From assembly GCF_900188485.1 (NCBI RefSeq), contig NZ_FZPH01000013.1:62001-126000 (forward strand): 64,000 bases of DNA, given 5' to 3'. Numbering within the stretch: the first letter of the stretch is position 1; the number at the start of each line of letters is the position of its first letter. The notes under the pieces are model-generated. The model saw only the letters and a program-made list of their open reading frames with translations, was not told the DNA's origin and did no database searches. Both the position numbers and the translations under genes were made by a program. Below, in pieces: positions 1-8,974 of the stretch. The DNA is from Asanoa hainanensis. GTDB taxonomy: Bacteria > Actinomycetota > Actinomycetes > Mycobacteriales > Micromonosporaceae.

Positions 1-112
1 CGACATCGTCTCGCCCGAGGCACGCGAGCTCGCCACGGAGGCCGGCCTCGACTACGTCGAAGACCGCTGCCTGGCCGTCGAGCGCGCGGTCGGCGCCCTC
101 ACCCGCATCTAG
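1..112 (+). CDS. C-terminal end of a CoA-binding domain protein (partial)
   Basis: The window opens inside a gene whose last 36 codons read in frame from base 2 to a TAG stop at 110-112. The visible tail contains EAGLDYVEDRC-like residues (AGLDYVEDRC), followed by a short helix. This resembles the end of small Rossmann-fold CoA-binding proteins (YccU type), where a DRC motif closes the domain; the match is from memory of the family. The N-terminal nucleotide-binding part lies outside the window, so the assignment is tentative. A composite palindrome begins two bases after the stop and may terminate its transcript. Confidence 0.5.
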   Translation, partial: DIVSPEARELATEAGLDYVEDRCLAVERAVGALTRI

Positions 113-113
113 C

Positions 114-190
114 GCATTTGCTCTGCTTACATCGGCGCATCACCCGTAGCCGGCCTACCGGTGATGCGTCCGTGGAGGCAGAGCAAATGC
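114..190. repeat. Composite palindrome, copy A
   Basis: Outer arms GCATTTGCTCTGC (114-126) and GCAGAGCAAATGC (178-190) are perfect 13-base inverted repeats. Inside them a second pair, CGCATCACC (136-144) and GGTGATGCG (160-168), is also perfect. The RNA would fold as two stacked stems. The outer ends TTTGCTCTGC and GCAGAGCAAATGCGGT recur in the palindrome at 40610-40697 although the cores differ. It lies between two same-strand genes and could act as a terminator, but it has no T-tract. A dispersed palindromic element is the alternative. Confidence 0.75.
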
Positions 191-227
191 GGTCGCGAGG
201 TGGCAGGCGGGGAGCTACCGTCCGAGC

Positions 228-1106
228 ATGCTGACGGTGCGGCGGGCCGGGAACGACGACGACTACGCGCTCGTACGCCAGGTGCGGATGGCCGTCATCC
301 CTTACGAGCGGGCGCCCACCGTCGCCGAGATGCGGGCGTCGTTGACCCGCGACTCGCTCGTGCTCGTGGTCGAAGACGACGGCAAGCTGATCGGCAGCGG
401 TTCGGCCGACCACTCCAGCATCTCGGGCGCCGCGGTGGTGACGCCGCGGGTGCTGCCCGAGTTCCGCCGGCAGGGTGTCGGCACCCGGGTGCTGTCCCAC
501 CTCTGGGCGCACGCCGTCACGCTGGGCGTCGAGCACGTACTCGCCCACGCCGACGACGAGGGCTCCCGGGCGTTCGCCGAGCGGCACGGCTTCACCGAGG
601 TCGACCGCCAGGTCGAGCAGGTGCGCGCCGTCGGCGCCGAGCCGTCTCCCCCGCCCCGCACCGACGTCGAGGTGGTCACCGTCGCGCAGCGGCCGGACCT
701 GTGGGACCTCGCCTACGAGACGCTCGCCGCACAGGCGTTCGAGGACATGGCGCTGATCGCCCCGATGCACGCGTCCATCGACGAGTGGCGGACGAGCTGG
801 ATCGGCGACCCGACAGCGATGTTCCTGGCCGTCGAGGGCGGCGAGCCGGTCGCGCTGGCCGGCCTGATCGCCGACGCGGACAACCCGCACCGGGCCGAGA
901 ACGCGCTGACCGTGGTCCGCCGCGACTGGCGCGGTCGGGGCGTGGCGGCCTACCTCAAGCGGATCGCCCTCGCGCACGCCGCCGTCACCGGGATCACCGA
1001 GGTCTACACCTGGACCCAGCGGGGCAACGCCGACATGCGGCGGCTCAACGAGCACCTCGGCTACGCGACCCGGCTACAGAGCTTCACCATGCGCCGGCCG
1101 GTGTAG
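228..1106 (+). CDS. Tandem GNAT-family N-acetyltransferase
   Basis: 292 residues with two GNAT folds. The first spans about residues 1-140 and carries the acetyl-CoA loop region FRRQGVGTRVL near residue 85. The second spans about 150-290 and has WRGRGVAAYLK near residue 235, the R/Q-x-x-G-x-G/A motif. GNAT enzymes move an acetyl group from acetyl-CoA to an amine; the substrate cannot be told. Tandem GNAT proteins of this size include mycothiol synthase, but the diagnostic regions were not recognised, so it is left generic. ATG at 228 is the first in-frame start after the palindrome. The 3' end overlaps the converging MFS remnant by 33 bases. Confidence 0.8.
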   Translation: MLTVRRAGNDDDYALVRQVRMAVIPYERAPTVAEMRASLTRDSLVLVVEDDGKLIGSGSADHSSISGAAVVTPRVLPEFRRQGVGTRVLSHLWAHAVTLGVEHVLAHADDEGSRAFAERHGFTEVDRQVEQVRAVGAEPSPPPRTDVEVVTVAQRPDLWDLAYETLAAQAFEDMALIAPMHASIDEWRTSWIGDPTAMFLAVEGGEPVALAGLIADADNPHRAENALTVVRRDWRGRGVAAYLKRIALAHAAVTGITEVYTWTQRGNADMRRLNEHLGYATRLQSFTMRRPV

Positions 1107-2142
1107 CGAGGGTGCCCGTGTCCGCAGCGGCGAGAACGCGGCGATCAGGGCAACAAAGCCCAGGCCAAGACCGAGAACCAGCATCACCGCGGGTACGCCG
1201 GCCCGCGCCGCCGCGAACGTGACCAGCGGTGCGCCGAGCGGGCCCGGGAGGTAGTGGACGGTCCAGAACGCCGACGTGACCCGACCGAGCAGGTGGTCCG
1301 GGGTGATCTCCTGGCGCAGCGACATCGAGCAGGTGCCGGCCACGCCCTGGCAGAACAGGATCAGCGCGACCAGGCCGGCCAGGACCGGCACCACCGTCGC
1401 GCTTCCGGCGGCGGCCAGGGCGACCGCGTCAGGGCGTACGCGCCGATCCAACAGGCACCGAAGCCGAGCCGGCGGCGGAGCACGGCGACCACCGTCCCGG
1501 CCACGACCGTGCCCGCCGCGCCGACCGCGAAGACCACGCCGACCGCGCCGGTGCCCTGGCCGAGGTCCGCCCGCAGCCGATAGACAAGCAGGTCGTCCAT
1601 CGTGTACGTGAGGAGGATGACGCCGCACAGCAACAGCGTGATCGTGCGCAGCACCGGGTGCCCCCAGAGGAACCGCAGGCCGGTGACGAAGCCGCGGATC
1701 GGCGACTCCCGCGACGGCGCGCTCTCCCGGGGCCGCAGCCGCACGAACGACATCGCGATCGCCGACAGCCCGAAGCTGACCGCGTCGATCCCGATCACCC
1801 ACGCCGGGTCGAGCACCGCGAACAGCGCGCCGGCGATCGCCGGGCCGGTGATGCCCGCGACCGCGAACGAGGCCGAGAGCAGGCCGTTGGCCTGGGTGAT
1901 CTGCTCCTTGCCGACCAACGCCGGCACCGCGGTGATGTAGCCGACCTGGTAGAGCATCCCGGCCGCGGCGCCGAGCGGCATCGCGACGTAGAGCACCCAG
2001 ACGTGCGGCTCGACCAGCCAAACCAGCGGCCAGGCCGTAGAGCCACCACCGGCACCGCGAGGGTGGTCAGCGAGTCACCGGCGACCGAGACGGTCTGCAG
2101 GACCCAGAAGAGCAGGAAGTTCCGGTCCTGGCGTAACGACAC
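1074..2142 (-). pseudogene. MFS exporter remnant with two frameshifts and an internal deletion
   Basis: Three reading frames must be joined to recover one MFS_3-type (EntS-like) drug exporter. The N-terminus starts with GTG at 2142 (MSLRQDRNFLLFW, then TTLAVPVVAL). It then shifts near 2030-2045 to the frame with LYVAMPLGAAAG, ANGLL and GPAIAGALF. It shifts again near 1425-1445 to the frame with LAAAGSATVV and ends at 1074. Between VVAL and LYVAM the usual helix 2-3 segment, about 60 residues including the loop motif after helix 2, is missing. Two shifts plus a deletion argue for real decay rather than a single sequencing error. The remnant converges on and overlaps the GNAT gene. Confidence 0.8.
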
Positions 2143-2151
2143 GCGCCGAGC

Positions 2152-3357
2152 CTAGATGCGGTACTCCTTCAGCAGGCCCCGCGAGATGATCGTTTTTTGG
2201 ATCTCCGACGTGCCCTCGCCGATGAGCAGGAACGGCGCCTCGCGCATCAGGCGCTCGATCTCGTATTCGGCGGAGTAGCCGTAGCCGCCGTGGATCCGGA
2301 ACGCCTCCTGCACCACCTCGGCGCAGTATTCCGAGGCGAGCAGCTTGGCCATCCCCGCTTCGACGTCGTTGCGGGCGCCGGCGTCCTTGAGCCGGGCCGC
2401 GTTGACCATCAGCGCGTGCGCCGCCTCGATCTTCGTGGCCATCTCGGCGAGCTTGAACGCGATCGCCTGGTGGCCGGCGAGCGGCTCGCCGAACGTGTGG
2501 CGTTGCTGCGCGTACGCGATGGCCAGCTCGAACGCCCTGATCGAGATGCCGCACGCGCGCGCGGCCACGTTGACCCGGCCGACCTCGATGCCGTCCATCA
2601 TCTGGTAGAAGCCGCGGCCGAGCTGGTCGGGGCCGCCGAGCACGGCCGACTCCGGCACCGCGTGCCCGTCGAGGATCATCTCGGTGGTCTCGACGCCCTT
2701 GTAACCCATCTTCGCGATCTTCCCGGGAATGGTCAGCCCGGGCGCGGTCTCGCCGAAGCCGGGCTCCTTCTCCAGCAGGAAGCACGTCATGTTGCCGTAG
2801 ACACTGTCGGCACCGACGTCGGTGCGCACGAGGGTGGCCACCACCGACGAGTAGGCGCCGTTGGTCAGCCACATCTTCTGGCCGTCGAGGACGTACGCGT
2901 CGCCGTCGCGCCGGGCTGTCGACCGGATCGCGGCCACGTCCGAGCCGCAGCCGGGTTCCGACATCGAGAACGCGCCGCGCACCTCGCCCGTCGCCATCTT
3001 CGGCAGCAGGGTCGCGCGTTGCTCGTCCGAGCCGTGGTGCGCGATCAGGTACGCGACGATGAAGTGGGTGTTGACGATCCCGGAGATCGACATCCAACCC
3101 CGGGAAAGCTCCTCGACCACCAGCGCGTACGTGAGCAGCGACTCACCCAGGCCGCCGTGCTCCTCGTCGATGGTCAGTCCGAAAAGGCCCATCTCGCGCA
3201 TGCCGTCGACGATGTCGGCCGGGTACTCGTCGGCATGCTCGAGCCGTTGCGCGTGCGGAATGATCTCTTTGTCGACGAACTCCCGCACCGTCTCGAGGAT
3301 CGACGTTTGCACGTCGGTGAGGTTCGGTGTCTGGGCCAGGCGCGCCATGACCCACAT
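2152..3357 (-). CDS. Acyl-CoA dehydrogenase (candidate methylsuccinyl-CoA dehydrogenase)
   Basis: 401 residues, the normal length for the family. It has an N-terminal helical domain (LTDVQTSILETVREFVD), the FAD/substrate strand motif SMSEPGCGSDVAAI, the WLTNG motif, and the C-terminal IGEGTSEIQKTIISRGLL segment, in which Glu381 is the expected catalytic base. The enzyme alpha,beta-dehydrogenates an acyl-CoA and passes electrons to ETF. With the CoA-ester lyase at 5333-6289 it recalls the mcd and mcl genes of the ethylmalonyl-CoA pathway; this is inference. ATG 3357 gives MWVMARL. ATG 3348 is better spaced from the GAGGGA ribosome-binding site and may be the true start. Confidence 0.85.
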   Translation of the reverse strand: MWVMARLAQTPNLTDVQTSILETVREFVDKEIIPHAQRLEHADEYPADIVDGMREMGLFGLTIDEEHGGLGESLLTYALVVEELSRGWMSISGIVNTHFIVAYLIAHHGSDEQRATLLPKMATGEVRGAFSMSEPGCGSDVAAIRSTARRDGDAYVLDGQKMWLTNGAYSSVVATLVRTDVGADSVYGNMTCFLLEKEPGFGETAPGLTIPGKIAKMGYKGVETTEMILDGHAVPESAVLGGPDQLGRGFYQMMDGIEVGRVNVAARACGISIRAFELAIAYAQQRHTFGEPLAGHQAIAFKLAEMATKIEAAHALMVNAARLKDAGARNDVEAGMAKLLASEYCAEVVQEAFRIHGGYGYSAEYEIERLMREAPFLLIGEGTSEIQKTIISRGLLKEYRI

Positions 3358-3411
3358 CTTCCCTCGTCACGAGGGTGGGCGGGGCGGGAAAGCGTTTAGT
3401 AGCGTGCCGGC

Positions 3412-3876
3412 ATGAGTTACCCCCCGCCGCCGAACCAGCCCGACCCCTACCAGCCCGGTCAGCCGTACGACCCGCAGCAGTCCGCGCCGCCGTCGTACGG
3501 GCCGCCGCCGGTCTCGGGACAGCCCGACCCGTACGGCCAGTACCCGCCGGCTCAGCCCGCTTACGGCGCCGGCTACCCGCAGCAGCAGCCGTACGGCTAC
3601 CCCGCCGGCTACCCGCAGCAGCGCCGCACCAGCGTGATGGCGATCCTGGCGTTGGTCCTCGGCATCCTGATCCCGCCGGCGGGCATCGTGCTCGGCCACA
3701 TCGCCAAGAAGCAGCTGCGCACCTCCGGCGAGGACGGCGCGGGCCTGGCCACCGCCGGCCTGATCATCGGCTACGTGCTGACCGGCCTCTACATCCTCGG
3801 CTGCTGCGGCATCATCGGGCTTGGCATGCTGAGCTCTGACGTCAACACCGGCAGCGTCAGCGACACGGGCTACTAG
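3412..3876 (+). CDS. Tyr/Pro/Gln-rich DUF4190 membrane protein, copy 1
   Basis: 154 residues. Residues 1-75 are a low-complexity tail rich in P, Y, Q and G (repeats like [12 protein letters not shown]). They are followed by the DUF4190 domain with two membrane helices ([20 protein letters not shown] and [14 protein letters not shown]) joined by a basic loop [15 protein letters not shown]. Function is unknown; such proteins are common in actinobacterial membranes and the disordered tail is predicted cytoplasmic (inference). A paralogue with the same plan lies at 4798-5352, with an opposing SDR gene between them. The last four bases overlap the end of that SDR gene. Confidence 0.85.
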   Translation: MSYPPPPNQPDPYQPGQPYDPQQSAPPSYGPPPVSGQPDPYGQYPPAQPAYGAGYPQQQPYGYPAGYPQQRRTSVMAILALVLGILIPPAGIVLGHIAKKQLRTSGEDGAGLATAGLIIGYVLTGLYILGCCGIIGLGMLSSDVNTGSVSDTGY

Positions 3877-4667
3877 CGGAACTGGGCCTCGCGCACACTG
3901 TTGCCGCCGTCGACCACCAGCATCTGGCCGGTGATGTACGACGCGGCCGGTGAGCAGAGGAAGGCGATCGCGGCGGCCACCTCGTCGGGGGTGCCCGGGC
4001 GGCCGATCGGTGTGCCGAGACCCTGCTTGATCTCGGTGACCGTGGACGCGGCGGTGTAGATGGTGCCCGGCGCGACCGCGTTGACCGTCACGCCGTCGGC
4101 CACCATCTCCATGGCCAGCGCCCGGGTCAGGCCGATCACACCGGCCTTGGCCGCGGCGTAGGCCGCCTCGGTCGGCAACGCGTTGACGGGGCCGGCCGTG
4201 GCCGAGAGGTTGACGATGCGGCCCCAGCCGCGTTCGGCCATGCCGGCGATGAACGCCCGGCTGCACAGGAACGCGGTGCTGAGGTTGCGGTCGATCTCGG
4301 AGCGCCACTCGTCGAACGTGAGCTGACCGACCGGACGGAGCACCTCCGGGCTGGCCCGGCTCGCCAGGCCGGCGTTGTTGACCAGCACCTCGACGTCGCC
4401 GAGCTGCTCGGCGACCGCGTCGGCCAGCGCGCCGACCTCGGCTTCGTCGGTCAGGTCGGCGACGAACCCGGTGGCGCCGAGCTCGGTCGCGCGGTCGTGG
4501 ATGCGTCGGGTGGTCGACACGATGGCCACCCGGGCGCCGAGCTGACGCAGCCGGCGGGCGGTCGCGTAGCCGATGCCGTCGGGACTGCCGGCCCCCGTGA
4601 CCAGCGCGACCCGGCCGTCGAGGCGCACCGTGGTCAGCCCGTCGTCGGCCTGCGTGTCGATTCCCAT
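3873..4667 (-). CDS. Short-chain dehydrogenase/reductase
   Basis: Classical SDR of 264 residues. It has an expanded cofactor loop [17 protein letters not shown], the NNAG motif ([10 protein letters not shown]), a catalytic serine in NLSATAG, and YAAAKAG (Tyr-x3-Lys). The C-terminal [11 protein letters not shown] is typical of FabG-like members. NAD(P)H-dependent oxidoreduction of an alcohol/ketone pair is expected; the substrate is unknown. The start is placed at ATG 4667 (MGIDTQ). The frame stays open upstream to 4709, but homologues rarely carry that extension. It lies convergent to the preceding DUF4190 gene and divergent from the next one. Confidence 0.85.
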   Translation of the reverse strand: MGIDTQADDGLTTVRLDGRVALVTGAGSPDGIGYATARRLRQLGARVAIVSTTRRIHDRATELGATGFVADLTDEAEVGALADAVAEQLGDVEVLVNNAGLASRASPEVLRPVGQLTFDEWRSEIDRNLSTAFLCSRAFIAGMAERGWGRIVNLSATAGPVNALPTEAAYAAAKAGVIGLTRALAMEMVADGVTVNAVAPGTIYTAASTVTEIKQGLGTPIGRPGTPDEVAAAIAFLCSPAASYITGQMLVVDGGNSVREAQFR

Positions 4668-4797
4668 GCGTGAGATCCTGCCCGGTCCGCGCAACACCGG
4701 CAACGACACCCCCTGTCGGAGGAGGACACGGGCCGCCGGAGAATGCGTCCGGCCGATACCCTACGGGCGCCAGCCTGGCCCGACCTCGGAGAGCGCG

Positions 4798-5352
4798 ATG
4801 ACCGACCAGAACCCGAACGCACCCTTCGACCCGACCGTGCCGATGGCGGATCCCACGGTGCCGAGCCAGCCGGTCTACCCGGCCCCGGCTCAGCCGGCCT
4901 ACCCGCCGGCCGAGCGCTACCCGGCCGCGCCGGCCTACCCCGCGACACCGGGCTACCCGCCCGCGCCCGGCTATCCGGCTCCGGCGGGCTACCCCGGGTC
5001 CGAATACGCCGCGCCGGTGAGCGCCTACCCCGGCTACGGCTACCCCGCGGCGCCGAAGACCAACGGCCTCGCGATCGCCGCCCTGGTCTGCTCGCTCGCC
5101 GGGCTCGTCACCTGCATCTCGGCCCCGGTCGGCGCGATCCTCGGCCACGTCGCGCGCAAGCAGATCCGCGAGCGCGGCGAGGGCGGCGACGGCATGGCGC
5201 TGGCCGGCATCATCGTCGGCTGGATCCTGACCGCGCTGCTGCTGGGCTATCTCGCGTTCATCATCATCATGGTCATCATCGGCGCCAACGAGGGCATGTT
5301 CGACGACCCGTACGCGTTGATGGGCGCCTTGTTCAGCTCTCCGGTGGGGTGA
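4798..5352 (+). CDS. Tyr/Pro/Ala-rich DUF4190 membrane protein, copy 2
   Basis: 184 residues from ATG 4798 (MTDQNPNAPFD), with GGAGAG just upstream. The first 80 residues repeat AYPATPGYPPAPGYP-like units. The remainder matches DUF4190: helix AIAALVCSLAGLVTC, loop GHVARKQIRERGEGGDGM, then helix IIVGWILTALLLGYLAF. It is longer than copy 1, and its tail uses Ala/Tyr/Pro rather than Gln/Tyr/Pro. The frame stays open further upstream to 4573, but that part antisenses the SDR gene and looks non-coding. Its 3' end overlaps the end of the CoA-ester lyase gene by 20 bases. Confidence 0.85.
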   Translation: MTDQNPNAPFDPTVPMADPTVPSQPVYPAPAQPAYPPAERYPAAPAYPATPGYPPAPGYPAPAGYPGSEYAAPVSAYPGYGYPAAPKTNGLAIAALVCSLAGLVTCISAPVGAILGHVARKQIRERGEGGDGMALAGIIVGWILTALLLGYLAFIIIMVIIGANEGMFDDPYALMGALFSSPVG

Positions 5353-6289
5353 ACCGGGAGGTCCGGGTCAGCCCGGCGGCCCGGCCCTTGGCCGCGATGA
5401 CCAGGGCCATCTTGCGCGACGCCTCGTCGATCATCTCGTCGCCGAGCATGACGGCGCCGAGCTTGCCGCCGGCCTCCGACGTCGCGTGCTCGTACGCGTC
5501 GAGGATGAGCTCCGCCCGGTCGTAGTCGTCCTGCGCCGGGGCGTAGATCTCGTTGGCCGCGTCGATCTGCCCCGGGTGCAGGACCCACTTGCCGTCGAAG
5601 CCGAGCGCGGCGGAGCGCTTGGCCACCTCGCGGAACGCGTCGACGTCGCGGATCTGCAGGAACGGGCCGTCGATCGCCTGCTTGTCGTGCATCCGCGCGG
5701 CCATCAGCAGGCGCATCAGGATGTAGTGGTACGGGTCGCCCGGGTAGTCCGGGATGAGCCCACCGACCACCAGCGACCGCATGTTGATCGACGCCATGAA
5801 GTCGGCCGGACCGAAGATGATCGTCTCGACCCGGGGCGACGCCGACGCGATCGCGTCCACGTTGACCAGACCGGCGGCGTTCTCGATCTGGGCCTCGATG
5901 CCGATGCCGCCGACCGGCAGGCCGACCGCCTTCTCGATCTGGGTAAGCGTGAGATCCAGCCACTCGATGTGCGCCGCCGACTGCACCTTGGGCAGCATCA
6001 CGCAGTCCAGGTTGGCTCCGGCGCCCTCGACCACCTCGACCACGTCGCGGTAGGTCCACTCGGTGGTCAGGTCGTTGACCCGGACGACCCGGGTTTTGGT
6101 GCCCCAGTCGCCCTCGTTGAGCGCCGCGACGACGTTCTTGCGGGCCTCCGGTTTGGCCAGCGGGGCCACCGCGTCCTCGAGATCCAGGAAGACCTGGTCG
6201 GCCGGAAGTCCGCGGGCCTTGTCGAGCATCTTCAGACTGGATCCGGGTACGGCCAAACAGGACCGGCGTGGGCGACCCGCAGCAACCAT
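5333..6289 (-). CDS. HpcH/HpaI-family CoA-ester lyase (citrate lyase beta / Mcl type)
   Basis: 318 residues of a TIM-barrel CitE/Mcl-like lyase. Visible are SCLAVPGSS at the N-terminus, the metal-site motif FLDLEDAV, RVNDL, VMLPKVQ, the second acidic ligand region IEAQIENA, and FGPADFMA. The C-terminal KWVLHPGQID is typical of malyl-CoA lyase-like enzymes. It would cleave or form a 3-hydroxyacyl-CoA such as malyl-CoA or methylmalyl-CoA, giving glyoxylate plus an acyl-CoA. The pathway is inferred from the nearby acyl-CoA dehydrogenase; the ccr, meaA and mch genes of the ethylmalonyl-CoA route are not in the window. It is divergent from the SDR at 6376. Confidence 0.85.
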   Translation of the reverse strand: MVAAGRPRRSCLAVPGSSLKMLDKARGLPADQVFLDLEDAVAPLAKPEARKNVVAALNEGDWGTKTRVVRVNDLTTEWTYRDVVEVVEGAGANLDCVMLPKVQSAAHIEWLDLTLTQIEKAVGLPVGGIGIEAQIENAAGLVNVDAIASASPRVETIIFGPADFMASINMRSLVVGGLIPDYPGDPYHYILMRLLMAARMHDKQAIDGPFLQIRDVDAFREVAKRSAALGFDGKWVLHPGQIDAANEIYAPAQDDYDRAELILDAYEHATSEAGGKLGAVMLGDEMIDEASRKMALVIAAKGRAAGLTRTSRFTPPES

Positions 6290-6375
6290 CGACGTGTCCT
6301 CACGATCGTTATTGTTAGCTCAGCACTGGCTTAACCAGACGGTAACCTCGCGCGAAGACCGAGGAGAACCAAGCT

Positions 6376-7191
6376 GTGGAAGAAGTCACCGGCCGAGTCG
6401 TAGTGATCACCGGGGCCAGCTCCGGCATCGGCCTGTCCGCCGCCGTCGCCCTGGCCGGGCGCGGTGACCAGGTCGTTCTCGTCGGTCGCGACCCGGCCCG
6501 GCTGGCCGCGGCCGCCGCCGAGGTGCGCGACGCCACCGGCACGCTGCCCGCGTCGTTCCGCGCCGACTTCGCCGCTCTCGACGACGTGCGGGAGCTCGCC
6601 GGGCAGTTGCGCGCGGCGTACGACCGGATCGACGTGCTGGCCAACAACGCGGGGGCGATCGTGCTGCACCCGGCGACCACCGTGGATGGTCACGAGCTGA
6701 CCATCCAGGCCAACCACCTGGCCAGCTTCCTGCTCACCGTGCTGCTGCACGACCGGATCGGGCGGATGGTGGTGACGGCGTCGGGAGCACACCGCTGGGG
6801 CAACCTCGACCCGCGCGACCTCAACCGGCCACTGGAGCGCTACGTGCCGTTCCGCGCGTACGGCACGAGCAAGCAGGCCAACATCCTGTTCGCCGGCGAG
6901 GCGGCCCGGCAGTGGCCCGGGATGATGGCCTTCTCGTTCCACCCTGGCGCCGTGCGCACCCGGTTCTACAACGACAACCGGCTGGTCGCCTGGGGCATGA
7001 AGCACTCGCCGCTGCTGCGCAGCCCGGAGAAGGGCGCCGAGACGCTGGTCTACCTGGCCACGGCCGACCCGGCGCGCCTGGTCAACGGCGCCTACTACGT
7101 CGACAAGAAGCCACGCCGGGTCGGCCGCAAGGCCACCGACCCGGCCATGGCCGCCGCCTTGTGGAAGGCCAGCGAACAGGCGATCAGCTAG
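6376..7191 (+). CDS. Short-chain dehydrogenase, retinol-dehydrogenase-like
   Basis: 271 residues from a GTG start at 6376, preceded by GAGGAG. Motifs are TGASSGIGLSAA (cofactor loop), VLANNAGAIV, a serine in VTASGAH and YGTSKQAN (Tyr-x3-Lys). The FHPGAVRTRF segment and the lack of a VDGG tail place it with retinol-dehydrogenase/oxidoreductase-like SDRs rather than FabG. The substrate is unknown. The 86-base gap to the divergent lyase gene contains the dyad CTGGCTTAACCAG and presumably both promoters. Its stop abuts the stop of the converging transporter gene with no gap. Confidence 0.85.
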   Translation: MEEVTGRVVVITGASSGIGLSAAVALAGRGDQVVLVGRDPARLAAAAAEVRDATGTLPASFRADFAALDDVRELAGQLRAAYDRIDVLANNAGAIVLHPATTVDGHELTIQANHLASFLLTVLLHDRIGRMVVTASGAHRWGNLDPRDLNRPLERYVPFRAYGTSKQANILFAGEAARQWPGMMAFSFHPGAVRTRFYNDNRLVAWGMKHSPLLRSPEKGAETLVYLATADPARLVNGAYYVDKKPRRVGRKATDPAMAAALWKASEQAIS

Positions 7192-8121
7192 TCAGGGCAG
7201 GGTGCCGGCGGTCTCGACCTCGAGGGCGCGAGCCCGGCGGCCGGCGTGCGCGCCGCCCAGCACCACGATCAGGACGCCGACCATCAGCAGGGCGAGCCCG
7301 GCCAAGGACTCGGCCGGCGGCACCTGGTCGAGCCAGAGCCAGGCGATCAGGCCGGCGCCCGGCACCTCCAGCAGGATCAGCACGCTGATCGTGGTGGCCG
7401 AGACCCGCCGCAGCGCGTAGTTGAACATCGTGTGGCCCAGCAGCTGGGCGCCGGCGACCAGGCCCAGGATGGCCAGCCAGGTCGTGGCCGGGTAGCCGCC
7501 CAGCGACTGGCCCGACGCGACGCAGATGACCAGCAGGAGCACCGCGCAGACCGAATAGCAGATGGTCGTGTACGTGGTCGTGCTGAGCGTGACCCGGGCC
7601 CGCTCGCCGAACGCGGTGTAGGCCGCCGCCATCATCGCGCCCAGCACGGCCAGCAGGTCGCCCAGCACCGCGCGGGACGAGACGCCGAAGTCGGCGCCGG
7701 TAGCCAGCACCGCACCGAGCACCGCGACGCCGATGCCGGCCCAGGTGACCGTGCGGAGCCGGCGGCCCTGGGCGACCGAGATCAGCCCCTGCCAGACCGG
7801 CTGGGTGGCGACCAGGGCGGTGGACGCCGCCACGGTGGTGAACCGGATGCTCGGCATCCAGGCCGCGAAGTGGGCCGCGAGGGCTACCCCGGCCAGCACG
7901 CAGAACGCGGCTTCGCGGCGGGCCAGGTTGGCGTACTCGGCGCGGCGCGCGAACAGCGAGATCGGGCCGAGCACGCCGACCGCCAGCGCGTTGCGCCAGA
8001 ACGCGATGGCCAGCGCCGGCGCGGCCGTGGCGAACGCGATCAGCGGGCCCGAGGTGGACACGGCGAGGACCGCGACGACGAGCGCCATGGACGCGGCCGG
8101 GTCGAGTGCGGGGCGGGGCAC
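7192..8121 (-). CDS. EamA/DMT-superfamily exporter
   Basis: 309 residues with about ten hydrophobic helices arranged as two EamA repeats. The first runs from ALVVAVLAVSTSGPLI. The second starts near DFGVSSRAVLGDLLAVLGAM and contains the conserved-type segment ATTISVLILLEVPGAGLIAW. Members export amino acids or other metabolites from the cytoplasm; the cargo cannot be deduced. The C-terminus is a short basic cytoplasmic tail. The start ATG at 8121 faces the HAD gene across a 139-base divergent region that includes a small dyad. Confidence 0.85.
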   Translation of the reverse strand: MPRPALDPAASMALVVAVLAVSTSGPLIAFATAAPALAIAFWRNALAVGVLGPISLFARRAEYANLARREAAFCVLAGVALAAHFAAWMPSIRFTTVAASTALVATQPVWQGLISVAQGRRLRTVTWAGIGVAVLGAVLATGADFGVSSRAVLGDLLAVLGAMMAAAYTAFGERARVTLSTTTYTTICYSVCAVLLLVICVASGQSLGGYPATTWLAILGLVAGAQLLGHTMFNYALRRVSATTISVLILLEVPGAGLIAWLWLDQVPPAESLAGLALLMVGVLIVVLGGAHAGRRARALEVETAGTLP

Positions 8122-8190
8122 AGTGAACCATCCTCACAAATCACTTACTGCGGCTATCCGACTACTCTCGGTCGATCAGCCGATAGGGTG

Positions 8191-8206
8191 CGACGGTCAA
8201 CCGTCG
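8191..8206. promoter_or_regulatory. Dyad in divergent region
   Basis: CGACGG-TCAA-CCGTCG is a perfect 6-base inverted repeat in the gap between the exporter and the HAD hydrolase. It is flanked by two direct CGATAGG motifs. It could be an operator or a small hairpin; no regulator is tied to it. Confidence 0.25.
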
Positions 8207-8260
8207 ATAGGCTCGCCCGGTCTTGCCAGCTACTGCCCCCAGGTCATGCCATGGAGGCTG

Positions 8261-8974
8261 ATGTTGCCCGCATTACGCGCCGTCGTGTTCGACTTCTTCG
8301 GCACTCTCACCCGGTCCGTCCACCGCGGCCCCGAGCACCTCGAGATCGCCCGCATCCTGGGATGCGATCCCCGGGTCATGATCTCGCTGCTGGACGCCAC
8401 GTACTACCGCCGGGCCAGCGGCGATCTCGGCTCGGCGGAGGACACCCTGCGCTGGATCGCCGTCCGCGCCGGGGCCGACCCGTCCGACGACGCGGTCCGG
8501 GCGGCGCTCGACTGTCGCCTGCACGCGCTGCGCCGCGACACGGAACTGCGCGACGAGGCCGTGCCCGTGCTCTGGGCCCTGCGGCTGCGCGGGCTGCGGA
8601 CGGCGCTGATCAGCGACTGCACCCACGAACTGCCGGTGATGCTGCCGGGCCTCGCGGTCGCACCGCTGCTCGACGCCGCGGTGTTCTCCGTCGAGGAGGG
8701 GGTCTGCAAGCCCGACCCGAGCATCTACCTGGCGGCCTGCCAGCAGCTCCACGTGGCGCCCGCCGAATGCCTGTACGTCGGTGACGGCGGCAGCCACGAG
8801 CTGACCGGCGCCGCCGAGGTCGGCATGACCGCGATCCGGCTGGCCGCCCCCGACCTGGCCGACCACCTGGTCTTCGCGGCCGACCGCGACTGGTCCGGCC
8901 GGTCGGTCACCCACCTCGTCGGCGTCCTCGACGAGGTGGACCGTGGCGCACCCGCCGCCCTCCCGGCAGGATGA
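8261..8974 (+). CDS. HAD-superfamily hydrolase
   Basis: 237 residues from ATG 8261. HAD motif I is VFDFFGTLT (nucleophile and acid/base positions D-F-F-G-T), motif II is ALISDCTHE, the lysine motif is CKPDPSIYL, and motif IV is YVGDGGSHELTGA. This is a typical phosphatase-like subfamily with an alpha-helical cap at about residues 20-95. The substrate is unknown. GGAGG lies only three bases before this ATG, so ATG 8246 is an alternative start. The stop overlaps the next gene in an ATGA junction, which implies translational coupling. Confidence 0.8.
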   Translation: MLPALRAVVFDFFGTLTRSVHRGPEHLEIARILGCDPRVMISLLDATYYRRASGDLGSAEDTLRWIAVRAGADPSDDAVRAALDCRLHALRRDTELRDEAVPVLWALRLRGLRTALISDCTHELPVMLPGLAVAPLLDAAVFSVEEGVCKPDPSIYLAACQQLHVAPAECLYVGDGGSHELTGAAEVGMTAIRLAAPDLADHLVFAADRDWSGRSVTHLVGVLDEVDRGAPAALPAG

